From the IMG/VR virus record IMGVR_UViG_3300025151_000243, positions 1 through 26,867 of that record: a stretch of 26,867 nt of DNA; one strand, given 5' to 3'. A program made the position numbers and the translations under genes. This document shows positions 1-6,862 of this stretch, piece by piece. The stretch comes from a virus. Position 1 is the stretch's first letter. Each line of letters begins with the position of its first letter. The notes under the pieces were generated by a model. That model searched no databases. It was given only the letters and a program-made list of their open reading frames with translations, and was not told where the DNA came from.

Positions 1-1
1 C

Positions 2-925
2 ATGTTCAATCCGAATATCGTTGAAGAGGCTGGGTATAGATTTTCAGTAACAGAAGAGACTCAGAATAAAATCAACTCAGGTCAGTATAGTATTGATGAG
101 ATTTTTGACCTCGTTAAAAACGACAGTGGCACTGGTAAGAAAAACTCTCTCAATATGCCTTTGTACGTTCTTGGTGTAGGGAATAAGGCAGTCAAAGGTG
201 AGGACGTAAACAGACTTATAAAGGAAGGTATAGCGGCAGGTGTAGACATGACTGACCGTAACAGTGCTGAAACTAAAATGTTTGTTGAGGAATTTATGAA
301 CGAAAACGGATTCGTAGCCCCAGAGAAAACAGAGTTCACAGATGGTGAGGGTGGACGAGGTTCTTTCCAGATACCTAAACTTACTTTTGAAAATGCAAGT
401 AATGTAGTTCTAGATTTAGCTGAGGGTAGTCTTCAGTCTGGAAGGAAAGCTGCTGCTGAAACCAGAGAAGAGTTTAACAAAAGGTATTCTATTTGGCTTC
501 AAGGTTATAAAAGAGCTCAAGAAGCTGGTACTTTAAAATCATATCGCAAGAGCCACCCCGAACCTGTCTTTGGAAGAATAAACATGAATGAAGGGGGCAT
601 GCTTCCTACAGGAATGAGGGTGAAGAAGGCAAGAGAAGGGGCTAAGATTACAGCATCAAATAAAGACCTTGCAGATTTTTTCAGACGTAGAAAAAAAAAC
701 AAGCACACTCAGCGTGAGAAGACTTTCTCCCCCCAGGTAACCGACTCTGAAATTACAAACGAGTTTACAAACATATCAAGTGGCTCAGACTTTCAAAGGT
801 CAAAGTTTAACCCGATACCTGGGAGGACTTCCTACAAGGACCAGTTTGGAAATAAAATAGTAGTGCGTGATAGAGGCGACAAGGGTAAGACTGTAAAGCC
901 AATATTTAAGCGTTTCGGTTTTTAA
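2..925 (+). CDS. Probable virion-associated protein, possibly C-terminal part of a larger gene
   Basis: I do not recognise the family. The frame is open from the window edge, and the first ATG is at base 2, so the true start may lie outside the window. The 307 visible residues are hydrophilic. The C-terminal third is very basic (RRRKKNKHTQR at about residues 229-239) and contains the stretch NMNEGGMLPTGM at about 194-205, a Gly-rich style often seen near the ends of phage internal or structural proteins. There is no signal peptide or membrane segment. The gene faces the next gene (minus strand) with only 9 bases between the stops and no obvious terminator hairpin. The last residues (KRFGF) look like a genuine C-terminus. 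A role as an ejected or virion protein is inferred from the neighbourhood only. Confidence 0.7.
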   Translation: MFNPNIVEEAGYRFSVTEETQNKINSGQYSIDEIFDLVKNDSGTGKKNSLNMPLYVLGVGNKAVKGEDVNRLIKEGIAAGVDMTDRNSAETKMFVEEFMNENGFVAPEKTEFTDGEGGRGSFQIPKLTFENASNVVLDLAEGSLQSGRKAAAETREEFNKRYSIWLQGYKRAQEAGTLKSYRKSHPEPVFGRINMNEGGMLPTGMRVKKAREGAKITASNKDLADFFRRRKKNKHTQREKTFSPQVTDSEITNEFTNISSGSDFQRSKFNPIPGRTSYKDQFGNKIVVRDRGDKGKTVKPIFKRFGF

Positions 926-934
926 CCCTAGTTA

Positions 935-1417
935 TTACTGAATCCCAGGAGGGTAGAATCCTTTCACCACGTTTTTAAAATCTGGAGCCCACTGACCTCC
1001 CATTGAAAGTAATGGGTTCTTAGGTCTCATCGTTTCAATTACCTTACCGTTGTCTGTGCAGGATTTTGAGTCTCTACCAACATAAGCCATAAAGCAAGCC
1101 AATACCTCACCAGTAAATCGGTTTTCAAAAACCAGGTGGTATATACCCAAGTCTTCCACTACGTAATCTACACATGTGGTTCCAGTGCTGATGGTCTCCC
1201 ACTTCACCTCCTGACCTGTTCTAGCTAGTCTAGTTTCTACTGGCTCAGTTGGTAGGTTTTCCCAGAAGTCTTCCTCGTGGAATAATCTCACTGATATGCT
1301 GTCATTGTATACTGAATCTAAAGGTCTTCCATTGATGTCAGCTATTACTCTAAATGTGATTTGAGAGAACAACGCCTGTCCTGCAATCAATCCTAATATT
1401 AAAAATATACTCTTCAT
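935..1417 (-). CDS. Sec-exported small protein of unknown function
   Basis: I prefer the ATG at 1417 over the upstream ATG at 1459, because translation then begins MKSIFLILGLIAGQALFSQ. This is a short positive start, a hydrophobic core and a polar cleavage region typical of Bacteroidota secreted proteins. The mature part (about 140 residues) is beta-rich and contains three cysteines, near TTC, LAC and KSC. There is no cysteine at the cleavage site, so it does not look like a lipoprotein. It is transcribed against the surrounding structural genes, tail to tail with the gene ending at 925, and diverges from the gene starting at 1494. A phage protein sent to the periplasm or surface could act in superinfection exclusion, lysis timing or host-surface change, but the sequence does not say which. 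I recognise no family. Confidence 0.72.
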   Translation of the reverse strand: MKSIFLILGLIAGQALFSQITFRVIADINGRPLDSVYNDSISVRLFHEEDFWENLPTEPVETRLARTGQEVKWETISTGTTCVDYVVEDLGIYHLVFENRFTGEVLACFMAYVGRDSKSCTDNGKVIETMRPKNPLLSMGGQWAPDFKNVVKGFYPPGIQ

Positions 1418-1493
1418 AACAATTTGTTTTGTGGGTTCGTCTAAATCTATAACGCACATTTATTTGGTATATTGCACAATCATAAAAAAAAAC

Positions 1494-1925
1494 ATGAGAG
1501 CATCTAAGAAAAAATACTCTAACGGTGGGAAGACACCTCAAGGAGACCCCAAGAAAGACTCATTAGCTTTTGAGCAATATCTTAAGCAAAGAGCAAAAGA
1601 GCAACTTAGAAATTATATAAGCCCATTACGAACAGCTTCTAACTACACTCCAGACGCTATTCTAGAAGAACGAAGAGAAGAGGTATCCAACCTTAGGGTC
1701 CGAGGCAAGAAAGTATCTGGTGTAGAATATCTAATGCAGGATGAAAAATTCCGTAATAGAATTAAGAAGGAGTATGAAAGTGAAAAACCTGGTGTTGGTA
1801 AAAAGGCAATGACGGGTGCGAGCAAGCTAAACATTGGTGCTGCATTAAAGAAGAAGGGAATAAACACAATGAAAGAAATACACTCACGGAAAGGTGGGAG
1901 ACCCTTGAAAGCAGGCTCTAACTAA
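1494..1925 (+). CDS. Basic hypothetical phage protein
   Basis: I chose the ATG at 1494 (143 residues, MRASKKKYSNGGKTPQGD...) over the upstream ATG at 1431. The extra 21 residues would be encoded by the AT-rich divergent intergenic region and look like untranslated leader. The protein is strongly basic, with an N-terminal KKKYSNGG stretch followed by charged helical segments, and no membrane segment. KKKY-x-GG starts recur in small proteins of Bacteroidota phages, from memory. Its stop codon (TAA at 1923-1925) overlaps the stop of the convergent regulator gene (TAG, complement of 1922-1924). The function is unknown; nucleic-acid binding or a minor virion component are both possible. Confidence 0.65.
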   Translation: MRASKKKYSNGGKTPQGDPKKDSLAFEQYLKQRAKEQLRNYISPLRTASNYTPDAILEERREEVSNLRVRGKKVSGVEYLMQDEKFRNRIKKEYESEKPGVGKKAMTGASKLNIGAALKKKGINTMKEIHSRKGGRPLKAGSN

Positions 1926-2350
1926 GAGTTAATAGGTTCCCCACCCTCTAGCTTTCTATACACCCGCTGAACAAGCAACCTCCCTTTCTGTGACAGACTC
2001 AATCTGTTCTCATTGTTTACACCTCGCTCGTGGAACAGCGCATCGACGTATGCATCCACTCCCTTTCCGTGGTACACCGTTTCTATATGCCCCTCTCTCT
2101 TGAGTGGTAATACAGTCCTGTCGTATAGTTTCTTCTTGCTCCTCTTCAACACCTTTGCCACATGTGACACAGTGAAAAACTCGTAGTCATATATAAATAA
2201 CATGAACTCAAGTTCCGTCTGAGAGACCCCGTAGTTGCTAGATATGTCCTTGGTAACAAGAGACCACTTCTTTAAATAGTTCTTGTTGACATACCTGTTA
2301 TTCAACTTACTGAAGTCCCGTCTTTTTCTACTTGGATGACTTCTTCCCAT
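1922..2350 (-). CDS. Winged helix-turn-helix (MarR-like) DNA-binding regulator
   Basis: The 142-residue protein has the helical order and wing of a MarR-type winged helix. The visible parts are an N-terminal basic arm (SRKRRDF, residues 7-13), a helix SQTELEFMLFIYDYE (43-57), a helix FTVSHVAKVLKR (59-70), a recognition helix SKKKLYDRTVLPLKREG (71-87), a beta wing from about 88 to 121 (HIETVYHGKG ... RLSLSQKG) and a C-terminal helix. The call comes from pattern recognition, not a search. The gene starts 29 bases from the divergent fibre operon, and the two promoters share one inverted repeat, so autoregulation and control of the operon at 2380 are likely. It could also be a virion-packaged or DNA-organising protein, but regulation fits the position best. 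Confidence 0.7.
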   Translation of the reverse strand: MGRSHPSRKRRDFSKLNNRYVNKNYLKKWSLVTKDISSNYGVSQTELEFMLFIYDYEFFTVSHVAKVLKRSKKKLYDRTVLPLKREGHIETVYHGKGVDAYVDALFHERGVNNENRLSLSQKGRLLVQRVYRKLEGGEPINS

Positions 2351-2355
2351 TATAG

Positions 2356-2363
2356 TATATTTG
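2356..2363 (+). promoter_or_regulatory. Bacteroidota -7 promoter element for the fibre/chaperonin/packaging operon
   Basis: TATATTTG matches the TANNTTTG -7 consensus of Bacteroidota. A TTG at 2332-2334, 21 bases upstream, is a plausible -33 element. The start codon at 2380 follows after 16 bases. Confidence 0.65.
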
Positions 2364-2366
2364 TAA

Positions 2367-2374
2367 CAAATTTA
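2367..2374 (-). promoter_or_regulatory. Bacteroidota -7 promoter element for the winged-helix regulator
   Basis: The minus strand reads TAAATTTG, a full TANNTTTG match. Exactly 16 bases separate it from the regulator start codon at 2350, the same distance as on the plus strand. I see no clear TTG -33 element at the right spacing for this direction. Confidence 0.55.
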
Positions 2375-2379
2375 AAAAG

Positions 2380-3321
2380 ATGGGAACTAATCTTTCAGGA
2401 AACAGAATAAAAGATAGTTACAGTGGTCTACTTAAAACCACTGACAACACAATACTAACCGCTAAATCTAGTGGGTATCACGTAATTAGCGATGGTGCGG
2501 GTAATGACACAAGGTTGAGCCTAGCCACTGACGCTACGCAGCTTGATGCAAGTTCGGATGGTCTGGTAATCACAGGACTGGCTACAACTTCAGAGTCAAG
2601 CTCGCTAGTGATAAGCTCAGGCGGGGTGATATCTAAAAGAGCCTTCCCAGGTTCTTCTGGTGTATCTGTAACTACAGCAGCTGGTAATGCTAATGGTTCA
2701 GACTTTGGTACTGACCCTACTGTAGCCATCCAAGGTACAGCTGGTGGTGATGGAGCCACATTAACCTTCACAGGTGGTAATGGTATCAACGCACACCTTA
2801 ACACTGCATCAAACGCTATAACCATAGAGAAGGGGTTTGAGACAATAACAAACATAACATCCACAAGTGATGTCACTCTCACTGGGGATAGAAACGCATC
2901 TACTGGTGCAAATAAAACATACTACCTAGACCTTAACGCAATGGGAGCTTCTCAAGTTGAAGTCAATCTTCCTCAGGGTAAATCAGAACATGTTGGGATG
3001 TTTTTCAAGTTTGTCATCAAGACATCCAAGGGTGGAACTGTCCACAGGATAAGGGCAACGAATAGTGGGTTCTTTTGTGGTAAAGCCGTAGTGAGGTCGG
3101 ATAACTCTGACGATGCAGAGCAATCTTCCAGAGTACATACTGTCAATTTATCAACCACTACTAACGATGTCATAGAACTAGACGTTGCTAATGGAGCTAA
3201 GGGTGGTGAAGTTGGTGATGTTATTATGTGTACACTGATTGCTGCAAACACTTGGCTTGTAAACGCAGACCTAACAACAAGTACAGATGTCACTACTCCA
3301 GCAGTTTTTGTTAACGCCTAA
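2380..3321 (+). CDS. Fibre or head-decoration protein (beta-rich)
   Basis: This 313-residue protein is rich in Ser, Thr, Gly and Asn with short beta-strand patterning, as in trimeric phage fibres. The N-terminus (NRIKDSYSGLLKTTDNT) resembles the attachment end of fibre-like proteins in Bacteroidota phages, from memory. Residues about 85-150 carry Gly-rich repeats (GTAGGDGATLTFTGGNG), and the C-terminal half (about 155-310) looks like a compact beta domain. It is the first gene of an operon with its own promoter and overlaps the next gene by one base (TAATG). It could decorate the capsid, form a tail fibre or act as a fibre tip; the sequence does not decide. A virion surface role is inferred. 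Confidence 0.6.
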   Translation: MGTNLSGNRIKDSYSGLLKTTDNTILTAKSSGYHVISDGAGNDTRLSLATDATQLDASSDGLVITGLATTSESSSLVISSGGVISKRAFPGSSGVSVTTAAGNANGSDFGTDPTVAIQGTAGGDGATLTFTGGNGINAHLNTASNAITIEKGFETITNITSTSDVTLTGDRNASTGANKTYYLDLNAMGASQVEVNLPQGKSEHVGMFFKFVIKTSKGGTVHRIRATNSGFFCGKAVVRSDNSDDAEQSSRVHTVNLSTTTNDVIELDVANGAKGGEVGDVIMCTLIAANTWLVNADLTTSTDVTTPAVFVNA

Positions 3322-3602
3322 TGGATGATATTCTAAAAGAAGCAATGCGCAACGAACTACAAGATGTGTTCGAACGCATAGAGGACATTATTGATAAATA
3401 CAAAGCATCAGTCGAATTGGTGTACACGATGTCCGTTGGGTATATCGAGGAAGACAGAGGTGGTGTTCAAAAATGGAATCTACACTACGGGTGGAATGTA
3501 AAAGACATTGAAGAATTTGAGAAGTTCATGACACTTCAGGCTGAAGCCTATGTCGCATCTGAAGATGAAAGCAGCGGTGACATGAATTTTCTTTTAAACT
3601 AA
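3321..3602 (+). CDS. Small hypothetical protein
   Basis: It encodes 93 acidic residues, with a predicted helical N-terminus (EAMRNELQDVFERIEDIIDKY) followed by a mixed alpha/beta part (YTMSVGYIEEDRGGVQKW). The start overlaps the preceding stop by one base (TAATG), which suggests translational coupling. It has no signal peptide, membrane segment or recognised motif. It sits between a fibre protein and a co-chaperonin in the packaging operon; the function is unknown. Confidence 0.7.
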   Translation: MDDILKEAMRNELQDVFERIEDIIDKYKASVELVYTMSVGYIEEDRGGVQKWNLHYGWNVKDIEEFEKFMTLQAEAYVASEDESSGDMNFLLN

Positions 3603-3606
3603 ACAA

Positions 3607-3843
3607 ATGGATTTAATAAGAAAGATTGTCATTGGGGCAAACCCCAAGGACGCATTGGCATACTATGTCGGTATGAGGGCTGGGCAGGGTAATGTCTGCG
3701 CCATCAAGGAAGACGAGGCAGCCCTATATAAGTATAATGTAAGAAGGTATCATGTCTTTGTAGAAGACGACGACTCAACGTACATATGGAAGACGATTGA
3801 GAATCTACCTATTTTAATTGAATATGATTGTAATTTCGAATGA
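3607..3843 (+). CDS. Small hypothetical protein
   Basis: This 78-residue protein begins MDLIRKIVIGANPKDALAYY. The start (basic-hydrophobic, then NPKDAxAYxVG) looks conserved in small ORFs of Bacteroidota phages, though I cannot name a family. The rest alternates beta-like segments (RYHVFVEDDDSTYIW, LPILIEYD). It starts four bases after the previous stop and overlaps the next gene by ATGA at 3840-3843. The function is unknown. Confidence 0.72.
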   Translation: MDLIRKIVIGANPKDALAYYVGMRAGQGNVCAIKEDEAALYKYNVRRYHVFVEDDDSTYIWKTIENLPILIEYDCNFE

Positions 3844-4427
3844 AAGCTTTAAGACACTTTATTGTACAGGTCCCTGAGAAGACAGATGACAAGGTTACTG
3901 TCGGGGGAAAAGAATTATTTTTAGACACTAGGTTCAACGAGTTCGACCACAGGATATGCTATGGCGAAGTTCTTAGCGCACCATCAATTTACGACACTGG
4001 CGTGAAGAAGGGAGATACATTGTTCTTCCATCACCATGTCACTGTTAGTAAAAGCTTATCTCTTGGTGACAACAAGTACATTGTATTGTACGATGATAAA
4101 GAGACCACTCAAAGCCATGCTATTGCATACAGAGATTCCGATGGTGAGCTACATATGCTTGCTGGGTGGGTCTTCGTACAACCTATAGAGGTGGAGCCTG
4201 TTGAGGAGGTCACTGAATCTGGAATCATTGTTGACCTAGATGTTAGTGATGTCGAATACGAAAAGGAGGCTAAGATGTTCATGCCTCATCCCGACCACAT
4301 CGCACAGGGCGTAAAGGCTGGAGACACTGTAGGTTTTGACAAAGACAGAGACTATAAGATGAAGCTTGATGACGGTACGATAGTTTATCGTATGTTGTCA
4401 GATAACATCAGCTATGTCGTCAACTAA
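3840..4427 (+). CDS. Tandem GroES-like co-chaperonin
   Basis: The 195 residues look like two consecutive GroES folds. Domain 1 (about 1-105) has a mobile-loop-like VTVGGKELFLD (19-29), then CYGEVLSAP (40-48, compare RGEVLAVG in GroES), GVKKGDTLFF (54-63, compare VKVGDIVIF), a roof-like HHHVTVS and a closing strand KYIVLYDD. Domain 2 (about 106-195) has GWVFVQPIEV, ESGIIV (126-131, compare the GGIVL mobile-loop tripeptide), GVKAGDTVGF (157-166) and YRMLSDNISYVV, close to the end of GroES. Known GroES proteins cap GroEL. Phage versions such as T4 gp31 adapt host GroEL for folding the capsid protein, and the same role is inferred here. The ATG overlaps the preceding stop (ATGA). The alignment was made by eye, not by a search. 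Confidence 0.75.
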   Translation: MKALRHFIVQVPEKTDDKVTVGGKELFLDTRFNEFDHRICYGEVLSAPSIYDTGVKKGDTLFFHHHVTVSKSLSLGDNKYIVLYDDKETTQSHAIAYRDSDGELHMLAGWVFVQPIEVEPVEEVTESGIIVDLDVSDVEYEKEAKMFMPHPDHIAQGVKAGDTVGFDKDRDYKMKLDDGTIVYRMLSDNISYVVN

Positions 4428-4704
4428 GTTCACTACAACATCGGCAGCCAAAAGACTTATGAAGTCTATGGAGGTGGCAATCAATAACATGATTGATGAG
4501 GTCAGAAAGCCTGTTGACCCAGAAGCTGGTGGTACGCAAAGAAAGGCAGAGTTACAATCAATCAAGCAGACCGCAATTGACTGCAAGGAGCTTCTCGTTG
4601 AGAGACAGAGGCTAGAGCAGATGGTTAAAGACTTACAAGCTAACGGCTCCATTGAGGATGCCAAAGACTATTCAGGAGGGTTTGCAGAGAAATTTTCTAA
4701 ATGA
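4414..4704 (+). CDS. Small helical protein before TerL, candidate small terminase subunit
   Basis: This 96-residue, mostly helical protein has a coiled-coil-like centre (TAIDCKELLVERQRLEQMVKDLQ, about 53-75) and an N-terminal segment that could pair into a short helical bundle. It overlaps the co-chaperonin gene by 14 bases and the TerL gene by ATGA at 4701-4704, so the three are probably translated in a coupled way. The position directly before TerL and the small helical nature fit a terminase small subunit, but I see no clear helix-turn-helix, and the length is short for TerS. Treat the TerS idea as inference. Confidence 0.65.
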   Translation: MSSTKFTTTSAAKRLMKSMEVAINNMIDEVRKPVDPEAGGTQRKAELQSIKQTAIDCKELLVERQRLEQMVKDLQANGSIEDAKDYSGGFAEKFSK

Positions 4705-6809
4705 GCAATCTAGTAGATGTAGAGGGTTATGATGACAAGGTTATTAAGATTTGTCCCAAAGGTACGCTCGGAGATATCGTGGAAATCGGCGGCATTCTCA
4801 TTGGCTTACCAAAGACCCCAAAGTCGGGAATCTCAGGTGAAGACTTGGAGACAAGTATGCAAGTGTGGAGAAGGGTATCTATGCCACAGGAGCTGTCCCG
4901 TATTAGAAGCATGGACGAGTGGCAGCAGACTCCAAAGGAATTTCGAGAAAGATTTCGTCCTTATATCGAGGAGGAGTTTAGAAGGCGTAGTGAAGGTTTT
5001 TGGTTTTACAATCAGGGTGTACCTACTTTTATCACTGGGAGGCACTACATGTTCTTACAGTGGAGCAAAATTGATATTGGGTTCCCCTCTTACCTCAAGT
5101 TCCAAAGAGATATATTTCTTCACATGGCTGCTTGCGAAGTTGACCCACGTTGTATTGGGCAGCTTTACACTAAGTGCCGTAGGTCTGGTTATACTAATAT
5201 CTGCGCTTCTGTCCTTGTTAATGAAGCTAGTCAAGTTAAAGACAAACTTCTTGGCATTCAGTCGAAGACTGGTAAGGATGCTCAGGAGAATATCTTCATG
5301 AAGAAATGCGTTTCGATGTTTCGGAACTACCCATTCTTCTTCAAGCCAATTCAAGACGGTACGACAAACCCAAGGGTTGAGCTTGCTTTCCGTGAGCCAT
5401 CAAAGAGGATTACAAAGAACAATAAGACTACCAATGTAGGTGACGCACTTAACACGGTACTCAACTGGAAGAACACCACTAACAACGCTTACGATGGTGA
5501 GAAGCTTCACATGCTATACATGGATGAGGCTGGTAAGTGGGAGAAGCCTGCTGACATCAGGGAAGCCTGGAGGATTGAGAGAACGTGTTTAATAGTTGGT
5601 CGTAGGGTTGTGGGTAAGGCACTCGTAGGGTCCACGGTAAATCCGTTAGATAAGGGAGGTTCTGAGTACAAGAAATTATGGGATGATTCTGACACAAACA
5701 AGAGGAATGCTAATGGTAGGACTACCTCAGGTCTGTATCGTTTATTCATACCTGCCTATGAAGCCCTAGAGGGATTCTTTGATTTACACGGTAACCCGAT
5801 AACTGTAGACCCCTCATCACCTATACAAACACTTGATGGTGAGATGATGGCTATGGGCTCTAAGAGCTTCTTAAAGAATGAGAGGGATGCCGTTAAGCAT
5901 GATGCTAGGGAGATGAATGAGATAGTTCGCCAGTTCCCGTTCACTACTGATGAGGCGTTCAGAGATAGTATAGAGGGTAGCCTTTTCAACATTGGGAAAA
6001 TATACGAGCAGATGGAATACAACGATGCACTGTTCCCTAGTCCTGTTGTTGTTGGAAACTTCCAATGGGCTAACGGTGTAAAGGACACGAAGGTTATATT
6101 CAATCCAGACCCGAACGGTAGATGGCGAATCTGTTGGACCCCATCTCAGGAAGACAGGAGTGTGATGAAGACTCAAAGAGGCAAGAGGGTTCCGCCTAAT
6201 TCACACATTGGTTGTGGTGGAGTAGATAGCTATGACCTTGACGCTACAGTTGACGGTAGGGCATCTAAAGGTGCATGTCATATTTACAATAAGTTCAATC
6301 TTGATGGTGCTTCAAATATGTTCGTCGCTGAGTATGCGAGTAGACCACCCATGGCTAGTATCTTCTATGAAGATGTTCTTATGGCGGCAGTCTTCTATGG
6401 CTATCCGCTACTGATTGAGAACAACAAGTATGGTATCGTAAGGTACTTTGAATCAAGGGGTTACGATGGTTATGTGATGGATAGACCAGCTCATCTCAGC
6501 TCCTCTAAAAACCAAATGACCGTAAAGACTAAGGGCATACCATCCAACTCTCAAGACGTAATACAGGCACATGCGTCAGCCATCGAGGACTACATACATA
6601 ACCATGTTGGTTCAGATGATGAGGGGAATCCAGGTAGGATGCACTTCAATAGAACGCTAGAAGATTGGATAGGGTTTAAGATAGATAACAGGACTAAGTT
6701 TGACCTTACCATTAGCTCTGGCTTGGCTTTGTTGGCTGCCCAAAAGGTTAAGAAAAAGAAGAAGGTTACTAACTTTGAGGAGAAGGTTTTCTTCCGAAGA
6801 TATAAGTAA
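4701..6809 (+). CDS. terL: Terminase large subunit (DNA-packaging ATPase and nuclease)
   Basis: This 702-residue motor pumps DNA into the prohead through the portal and cuts the concatemer. The ATPase domain has a deviant Walker A, KCRRSGYT (K158-T165), of the K/R-rich type common in phage terminases, and a Walker B LYMDEAG with acidic pair D275-E276. The C-terminal RNase H-like nuclease shows the expected acidic triad: GGVDSYD (D509), LIENN (E573) and KFDLTISSGLALLA (D668). The length is in the large range seen in crAss-like and related phages. The C-terminus is very basic (KKVKKKKK), possibly contacting DNA or portal. It overlaps the preceding small gene by four bases and is followed by the portal after a 53-base gap holding a promoter. 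Confidence is high. Confidence 0.95.
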   Translation: MSNLVDVEGYDDKVIKICPKGTLGDIVEIGGILIGLPKTPKSGISGEDLETSMQVWRRVSMPQELSRIRSMDEWQQTPKEFRERFRPYIEEEFRRRSEGFWFYNQGVPTFITGRHYMFLQWSKIDIGFPSYLKFQRDIFLHMAACEVDPRCIGQLYTKCRRSGYTNICASVLVNEASQVKDKLLGIQSKTGKDAQENIFMKKCVSMFRNYPFFFKPIQDGTTNPRVELAFREPSKRITKNNKTTNVGDALNTVLNWKNTTNNAYDGEKLHMLYMDEAGKWEKPADIREAWRIERTCLIVGRRVVGKALVGSTVNPLDKGGSEYKKLWDDSDTNKRNANGRTTSGLYRLFIPAYEALEGFFDLHGNPITVDPSSPIQTLDGEMMAMGSKSFLKNERDAVKHDAREMNEIVRQFPFTTDEAFRDSIEGSLFNIGKIYEQMEYNDALFPSPVVVGNFQWANGVKDTKVIFNPDPNGRWRICWTPSQEDRSVMKTQRGKRVPPNSHIGCGGVDSYDLDATVDGRASKGACHIYNKFNLDGASNMFVAEYASRPPMASIFYEDVLMAAVFYGYPLLIENNKYGIVRYFESRGYDGYVMDRPAHLSSSKNQMTVKTKGIPSNSQDVIQAHASAIEDYIHNHVGSDDEGNPGRMHFNRTLEDWIGFKIDNRTKFDLTISSGLALLAAQKVKKKKKVTNFEEKVFFRRYK

Positions 6810-6832
6810 TCTGAAACCCGACAATGTATTGC

Positions 6833-6840
6833 TATATTTG
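6833..6840 (+). promoter_or_regulatory. Bacteroidota -7 promoter element for the portal cluster
   Basis: TATATTTG is a full TANNTTTG match in the short gap between TerL and portal, 22 bases before the portal ATG. No convincing TTG -33 element lies at the usual spacing. Confidence 0.55.
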
Positions 6841-6862
6841 CAAGTGAGCTCCAATCTATACA

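Larger units (their letters stand above)
2356..2374. repeat. Near-perfect inverted repeat joining two opposed -7 elements
   Basis: TATATTTG-TAA-CAAATTTA reads almost the same on both strands, with one mismatch per arm, and is centred at 2365. Each arm is the -7 element of one of the divergent genes. The symmetry could also make it an operator for the dimeric regulator encoded at 1922-2350. Confidence 0.6.

Noticed and set aside
1418-1459. Upstream ATG giving 14 extra residues to the exported protein
   Set aside because: The extra residues (including acidic ones) would precede and spoil the signal peptide that starts at 1417.
2478-2882. 134-residue minus-strand ORF opposite the fibre protein
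   Set aside because: It is a shadow of Ser/Gly/Thr-rich coding on the plus strand. It has no promoter, no sensible start context and no domain.
4729-5301. 190-residue plus-strand ORF in another frame within the terminase gene
   Set aside because: It lies wholly inside TerL, whose motifs are clear in the main frame. Its protein is Leu/Ser-rich without domain features.
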